Notes under the pieces: generated by a model
What the model saw: only the letters and a program-made list of their open reading frames with translations
What the model was told of the DNA's origin: nothing
Databases searched by the model: none
Part shown: one piece after another, positions 60,542-64,000 of the stretch
Layout of the letters: the number at the start of each line of letters is the position of its first letter
Position numbering within the stretch: position 1 is the stretch's first letter
NCBI RefSeq assembly: GCF_030816965.1
Contig: NZ_JAUSYQ010000002.1
Location: 4,311,001-4,375,000 of the forward strand
Direction of reading: 5' to 3'
Origin: Streptomyces canus
GTDB lineage: Bacteria; Actinomycetota; Actinomycetes; Streptomycetales; Streptomycetaceae
Length of the DNA stretch: 64,000 bases
Program-made: the position numbers and the translations under genes

Positions 60542-62667
60542 ATCGACCACCTCTCCTCCAGAAGGGACTTGATATGCAGGGCCGTGTCGCCGTCGGGGAG
60601 TTGATGACCCCACAGCCGCAGGTGGAACAGCAGCCGCTCCCGCAGCCGGTCGCCCTCGACGTCTGGCTCGGGCAACTCGGCGAAGAACTCGGCCACCAGC
60701 TCGTCGAGGCCCGGTTCGTCCCCGGCCCGCTCCACCCACAGCCGCATGCAGTTCCAGCCGCACTGGCGGTGTGTACGGCTGCTGCTGAGCAGGGTCCGCC
60801 GGCTCAGCAGCAGCAGATGCTCACGGGGCCCCGGCTCCTTGAGGAAAGCGGTGACCGCTCGCTCGCCACGGAATCTGCTGAGCCCCTGGAGACACTTCGC
60901 CGCGTCGTCGCGCAGCCAGTGGCGTGACGAGGCCGACCACTGGGCCAGCCGCTCCAGCACCTGGGCTCGCGATCCGGCCGCGTAGATCTCCCGTACCGCG
61001 GCCCACACGCTCTTCATACCCGCCCCGGCGATCCGCTCCAGACTGTTCAGCGCCTCCGCGGGGAACTTCGCACCGATCCGCGTGCCGTACGCGGCTTGGG
61101 CGCACGCCTGGAAGTCACGGCGCTGGGACCAGCGCGACAGCAGGCGCTGAACCCGGGGGGCCAGCAGCGGATCGGTCACCGCCCGTTCCAGTGCCCAGGC
61201 CGCCGCGAACCGCCGCCGGTCGGCGTGTTCCCCTCGCTCGGATGCCCAACGTACGAGCAGTTCCTCGTGTACGTAGGCCCAGTCGAAGGTCGCCAGCAGA
61301 CCGACCGTCTGAGCGGCGGACACCCGGATGTCCTCCTCACCTCGGACGGCGAGGCTGTCCAGCCACTCCAGCAGGGGGCCGCGGGCCCCGCTGTGGTCAT
61401 GCCACAGCACCTCCAGGACCGCCTCACCGAGACCGGGCTGGCTGACCCGCACCAGGCACTCCGGGTGCCGGGACCCGACCGGTTGCCCGGTCCGGTCGGT
61501 GAACTCCACGTCGGAGTGGTCGAGCCAGTCCCGCACGCTCTCCTCGAACAGCGGCATCGCCGGGACCGAGGAAGGTGAGCGCACCCCGTGCAGCAGCTCC
61601 GCGAGCCGGTGGGACTCCCGACTGACCCGGCTCAGCGTCGTACCGTCGAGCACCACACAGGCCAGCAGGAACGCGTGCGACCACAGGGACAGCTGCTGCC
61701 TGCCGGCCCCGTCGGCCGCATTCTTCTGCGGCGGTCCGAGGAGCCTCACCGCCTTGGCCCGCAGCTCGGCTCCCAGCCCCTGCACGATCTGGTCGACGTC
61801 GTCGTTGTCGCGCACCCGCCGCGCCAGTTGACCGGCCAGGCCAGCGACCTCGGCCATGGACCTGCGCCCGCGCAGGTCTTCCCGCAGGCCCTCGTGTTCC
61901 AACAGTTTGCGGCAGTCCAGCGGCCGGTCGGCGAGCAGCACCGTCAGATGCCGCTCCAGCACCTGAAACGGCATCCCGTCCGCCACCTCGTGCTCGACCA
62001 CGTGCCCGGTCAGACCTCCGACCGGCACGTGGTCGTCGACGATGATCACCAGTGGGGAACGGCCGTACGTCGCTGCTCGCAGCCGTATGAGCAGCTGCGG
62101 GCGCAGTTCGTTCGCCCACTCCGTGCCGTCGCCCTCGATGACGTGGCCCCGGCTCGGCTGAAGGCCTCTTTCGTCCGTCACCAGCCGACGCACGCCCGCC
62201 TCGGAGTCCAGGACGACGACGCCGGTGTCCATCGCCTGCCGCACGGCGAGCAGTGCCGTGGTGTAACGCCCCGAGCCGGGGGCTCCACGCAGCACCGCGA
62301 TCCCGTGTCTGGTCAGGTGGTCGACCAGAGCGATGTGCGCGGCCGGTGCCACGTACAGCTCGCGCAGCCGGTCCAGGTCGTCCTCCGGGACCCGGCCGTC
62401 GACAGGGTCGACGGCCGGGGTGCCGTAGTAGTTCTTGTAGATCGTCCCGGCCGCGTCACCGCTGCCGAAGCCGACGGCTCTCGCCTTGACTCCCCCGTCG
62501 ATGACTGTCTGCGCCAGGCCCCGTTCCCGCAACTGCCGGATGTGATCGACCTGTTCGTCGGTCGTCTCCGTGCCGGCGGGTGTGGATGCGGCCTCCTCCT
62601 CATCGGCGGACGGCTCAGCCGGAAGCGGGTCCATGCGTTCGCTCACGGGTTCGATCTTGTCGTCCAT
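60538..62667 (-). CDS. STAND/NLR-like NTPase with N-terminal amyloid-like motif (cassette 2)
   Basis: A 709-residue protein. Residues 1-60 are acidic and disordered. Residues 65-82 (VGFGSGDAAGTIYKNYYG) repeat the C-terminal motif of the upstream cyclase-like protein. A linker leads to a P-loop at 128-136, GAPGSGRYT, with Arg in place of Lys, and a Walker B strand PLVIIVDD at 205-212. From about residue 330 the protein is helical, with HEAT-like units (ISVSAAQTVGLLATFDW-like, ALERAVTDPLLAPRVQRLLS). It starts 13 nt after the cyclase-like stop and overlaps the SPFH-like start. It is the likely sensor that nucleates the partner protein through the shared motif. Confidence 0.75.
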   Translation of the reverse strand: MDDKIEPVSERMDPLPAEPSADEEEAASTPAGTETTDEQVDHIRQLRERGLAQTVIDGGVKARAVGFGSGDAAGTIYKNYYGTPAVDPVDGRVPEDDLDRLRELYVAPAAHIALVDHLTRHGIAVLRGAPGSGRYTTALLAVRQAMDTGVVVLDSEAGVRRLVTDERGLQPSRGHVIEGDGTEWANELRPQLLIRLRAATYGRSPLVIIVDDHVPVGGLTGHVVEHEVADGMPFQVLERHLTVLLADRPLDCRKLLEHEGLREDLRGRRSMAEVAGLAGQLARRVRDNDDVDQIVQGLGAELRAKAVRLLGPPQKNAADGAGRQQLSLWSHAFLLACVVLDGTTLSRVSRESHRLAELLHGVRSPSSVPAMPLFEESVRDWLDHSDVEFTDRTGQPVGSRHPECLVRVSQPGLGEAVLEVLWHDHSGARGPLLEWLDSLAVRGEEDIRVSAAQTVGLLATFDWAYVHEELLVRWASERGEHADRRRFAAAWALERAVTDPLLAPRVQRLLSRWSQRRDFQACAQAAYGTRIGAKFPAEALNSLERIAGAGMKSVWAAVREIYAAGSRAQVLERLAQWSASSRHWLRDDAAKCLQGLSRFRGERAVTAFLKEPGPREHLLLLSRRTLLSSSRTHRQCGWNCMRLWVERAGDEPGLDELVAEFFAELPEPDVEGDRLRERLLFHLRLWGHQLPDGDTALHIKSLLEERWSM

Positions 62668-62680
62668 GTTTCACGCACCA

Positions 62681-63433
62681 TCACCCGTAGTACTTCTTGT
62701 GCATGGTCCTCGCCGCGTCGCCACTGCCGAAGTGGAAGACGCCGCCCTTGTTCTTCTTCACCACGTTGGTGGGCGCGGGGGCCGCGGCCTCCTCCGGCTC
62801 CGGGTCGGCCACGAGCGGCTCCAGCTCCTCCCGGCCGTGCTCCGGTACGTGGATCCAGCCGTAGCCGCTGAACTCCTTCTGGTGAACGTGCACCCTGACG
62901 TACCGACTCGGATCCAGGCCCTGGCCCTCGCCTCGGAGCCGGACCACGTCCTGGTAGACCCGGTCGGAGACGATCAAGGCGAGATCGGTCGAGGCTAGAG
63001 CCTCCAGCACCCGCTTCAGCTGGGGCGCGTTGAGATAGCGGGCCACGGAGACGGGGGCGGGCCCGCTGTAGCCGAGAGCGGCCGTGCGGGCCACGCCGAA
63101 GTCGATGGCGAGCCGGAGCCGCATCCGCTCTTCTTCGGTGCGGTTGGCGTTGCGCTCGCCGAGCCGGACGGCCAGGTTCCGTACAAAGCCGCCGAGTACC
63201 ACCGGTTCCTGGGTTTCCAGCGGCAGGACGGCGAATTCCTGATCGCCTTGCGGCTGACGTTCCCAGGCCGTGCGGTCCAGGCCGCTGAGCACCGCCGCCT
63301 CTTCCAGCACCCGCACCAGGTCGGCTTGGCAGGCCTCCTGGCTCGGGGTGTCGAGGCGGCTGTACTTCTCCACATCGGCAGCCATGCACAGATGCCGCGT
63401 GATGATCTCCTGCGAATGTGATTGCGATGTCAT
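62681..63433 (-). CDS. Class III cyclase-like protein with C-terminal amyloid-like motif
   Basis: A 250-residue protein. Residues 13-195 follow the class III nucleotide cyclase pattern: HLCMAADVEKYSRLD with metal-binding Asp20, RQPQGDQEFAVLP with the second Asp64, a long helix, a YSGPAPVSVARYLNA segment in the place of the catalytic Asn/Arg helix, and LIVSDRVYQDVV. The Asn is not evident, so activity may be altered or lost. A flexible Pro/Ala linker (210-225) precedes the motif GVFHFGSGDAARTMHKKYYG at 231-250, the exact C-terminus. ATG 63433 was chosen over 63478 because homology starts there. Confidence 0.72.
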   Translation of the reverse strand: MTSQSHSQEIITRHLCMAADVEKYSRLDTPSQEACQADLVRVLEEAAVLSGLDRTAWERQPQGDQEFAVLPLETQEPVVLGGFVRNLAVRLGERNANRTEEERMRLRLAIDFGVARTAALGYSGPAPVSVARYLNAPQLKRVLEALASTDLALIVSDRVYQDVVRLRGEGQGLDPSRYVRVHVHQKEFSGYGWIHVPEHGREELEPLVADPEPEEAAAPAPTNVVKKNKGGVFHFGSGDAARTMHKKYYG

Positions 63434-63557
63434 GGCTCGGTCACCCGTCTGCCTTGGTCGAACGAGGTCGGGCGTCAACTGTGCGCCCGGAGGCGGGGAA
63501 CACCGAGTGGGTCGTAGAAATACGGTTTTCGGCAGGCGGTGCGGGCGACGGCCCCTG

Positions 63558-64000
63558 TTACGGAACGGCCGCGGGCAGCTGGGCGATTTCCCGCAGCCGA
63601 TTCAGGTCGAGGACAGTGGTGCGGCGGTAGCCGGTGGTGATGAGTTCGTCTCTGCGCAGTTCGGCGAGCGCCTTGTGGATGGTGACCTCCGCCGAGCCGG
63701 TGAGCGCGGCCAGTTCCGGCTGGGTGAGGTCGACCCCTATGACTAGCCCACGCGGCACCGGATGCCCGTACGAGGTCGCCAGCTCGGCGAGCACGCGGGC
63801 AAGCCGCACCTTGACCGGATACCCCCCGAACTCCACTCGCCGTTGGTTCGACCAGCGCAGCCGCTGCACGACGATCCGGTTGACCGCGCGCGCCGCCTCG
63901 GGGTGGGATTCGAGGAAGGACCGGAGGTCGGACTCGCGGACGATGCTGGCGACGATCTCTCCGCAGGCGGTGACCGTGGCCGACCTCGGCGCACCGTCGT
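63558..64000 (-). CDS. Crp/Fnr-family transcriptional regulator, C-terminal part (window edge)
   Basis: About 147 codons are inside the window. The frame shows the end of a cyclic-nucleotide-binding domain (RSATVTACGEIVASIVRESD), a dimerisation helix and a winged HTH: RLARVLAELATSYG, then LTQPELAALTGSAEVTIHKA and LAELRRDELITTGYRR. Streptomycetes often carry such a regulator immediately upstream of a cyclase-like gene, as here (124-bp gap). It may respond to the same nucleotide and control the locus (inference). The N-terminus is beyond base 64000. Confidence 0.85.
   Translation of the reverse strand, partial: DGAPRSATVTACGEIVASIVRESDLRSFLESHPEAARAVNRIVVQRLRWSNQRRVEFGGYPVKVRLARVLAELATSYGHPVPRGLVIGVDLTQPELAALTGSAEVTIHKALAELRRDELITTGYRRTTVLDLNRLREIAQLPAAVP

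Overview
The window looks like chromosomal DNA from a Streptomyces. GC content and third-codon GC are very high, and there is a hrdD-type sigma factor behind a SigR-type promoter. Mycothiol-type enzymes, many TetR/MarR/IclR regulators and DHA2-type drug exporters are also present. A tRNA-Arg(CCU) lies at 56.24 kb.

Region 1 (1-13.4 kb) is orderly core-like DNA: the 5' part of fruK with its DeoR repressor, a DHA2 exporter divergent from a WYL regulator, and a terminator-rich gap with a 31-bp tandem repeat. Then come hrdD, a GNAT acetyltransferase, a DODA-type dioxygenase divergent from a MarR regulator, a TetR-DHA2 exporter pair with two operator-like palindromes, a secreted M6-like metalloprotease behind a perfect CRP-like site, and a tandem IclR regulator.

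Region 2 (13.4-29.4 kb) is an accessory island that starts by cutting off an unknown gene. It holds a broken P-loop ATPase gene, small orphan genes, and a compact minus-strand operon (21.7-18.1 kb). That operon encodes a small protein with a C-terminal RHIM-like motif, a STAND-type NTPase with a matching N-terminal motif and HEAT-like repeats, an SPFH/band-7-like protein and a small partner. A DprA-like plus ComF-like pair follows, then winged-helix proteins, a degenerate tyrosine recombinase overlapping a DDE-transposase-like gene, and a decayed IS1380-type transposase.

Region 3 (29.5-56.2 kb) is heavily rearranged. Redox and detoxification genes (MDMPI-like enzyme, alpha/beta hydrolase, CPYC thioredoxin-reductase-like proteins, methyltransferase, SDRs, PfpI/Hsp31-like protein, DHA2 exporters) are mixed with many truncated or frameshifted copies and IS remnants. 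A 1.43-kb segment is present as an inverted pair (33.25-34.68 and 49.19-50.62 kb). The same promoter/operator element occurs three times (35.7, 41.5 and 43.1 kb), once beside a TetR gene, which suggests a small dispersed regulon. A stable island within it is a histidine kinase carrying a cNMP-binding-like domain, a receiver-reductase fusion and a UBP zinc finger.

Region 4 (56.2-64 kb), right of the tRNA, is a second signalling locus built like the first: a Crp/Fnr regulator, a class III cyclase-like protein with a C-terminal GSGDAA...KKYYG motif, a STAND NTPase with the matching motif GSGDAAGTIYKNYYG near its N-terminus, and an SPFH-like protein. A divergent Pycsar-effector-like membrane protein, a VWA-like/OmpA lipoprotein and a four-helix membrane protein sit beside it.

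The two paralogous cassettes use two different paired amyloid-like motifs. They are the best candidates for a little-described immune or cell-death system: motif-templated signalling between an NLR-like sensor and, in the second case, a cyclase linked to a cyclic-nucleotide-responsive membrane effector. That functional model is inference. The motifs, gene order and overlaps are read directly from the sequence.
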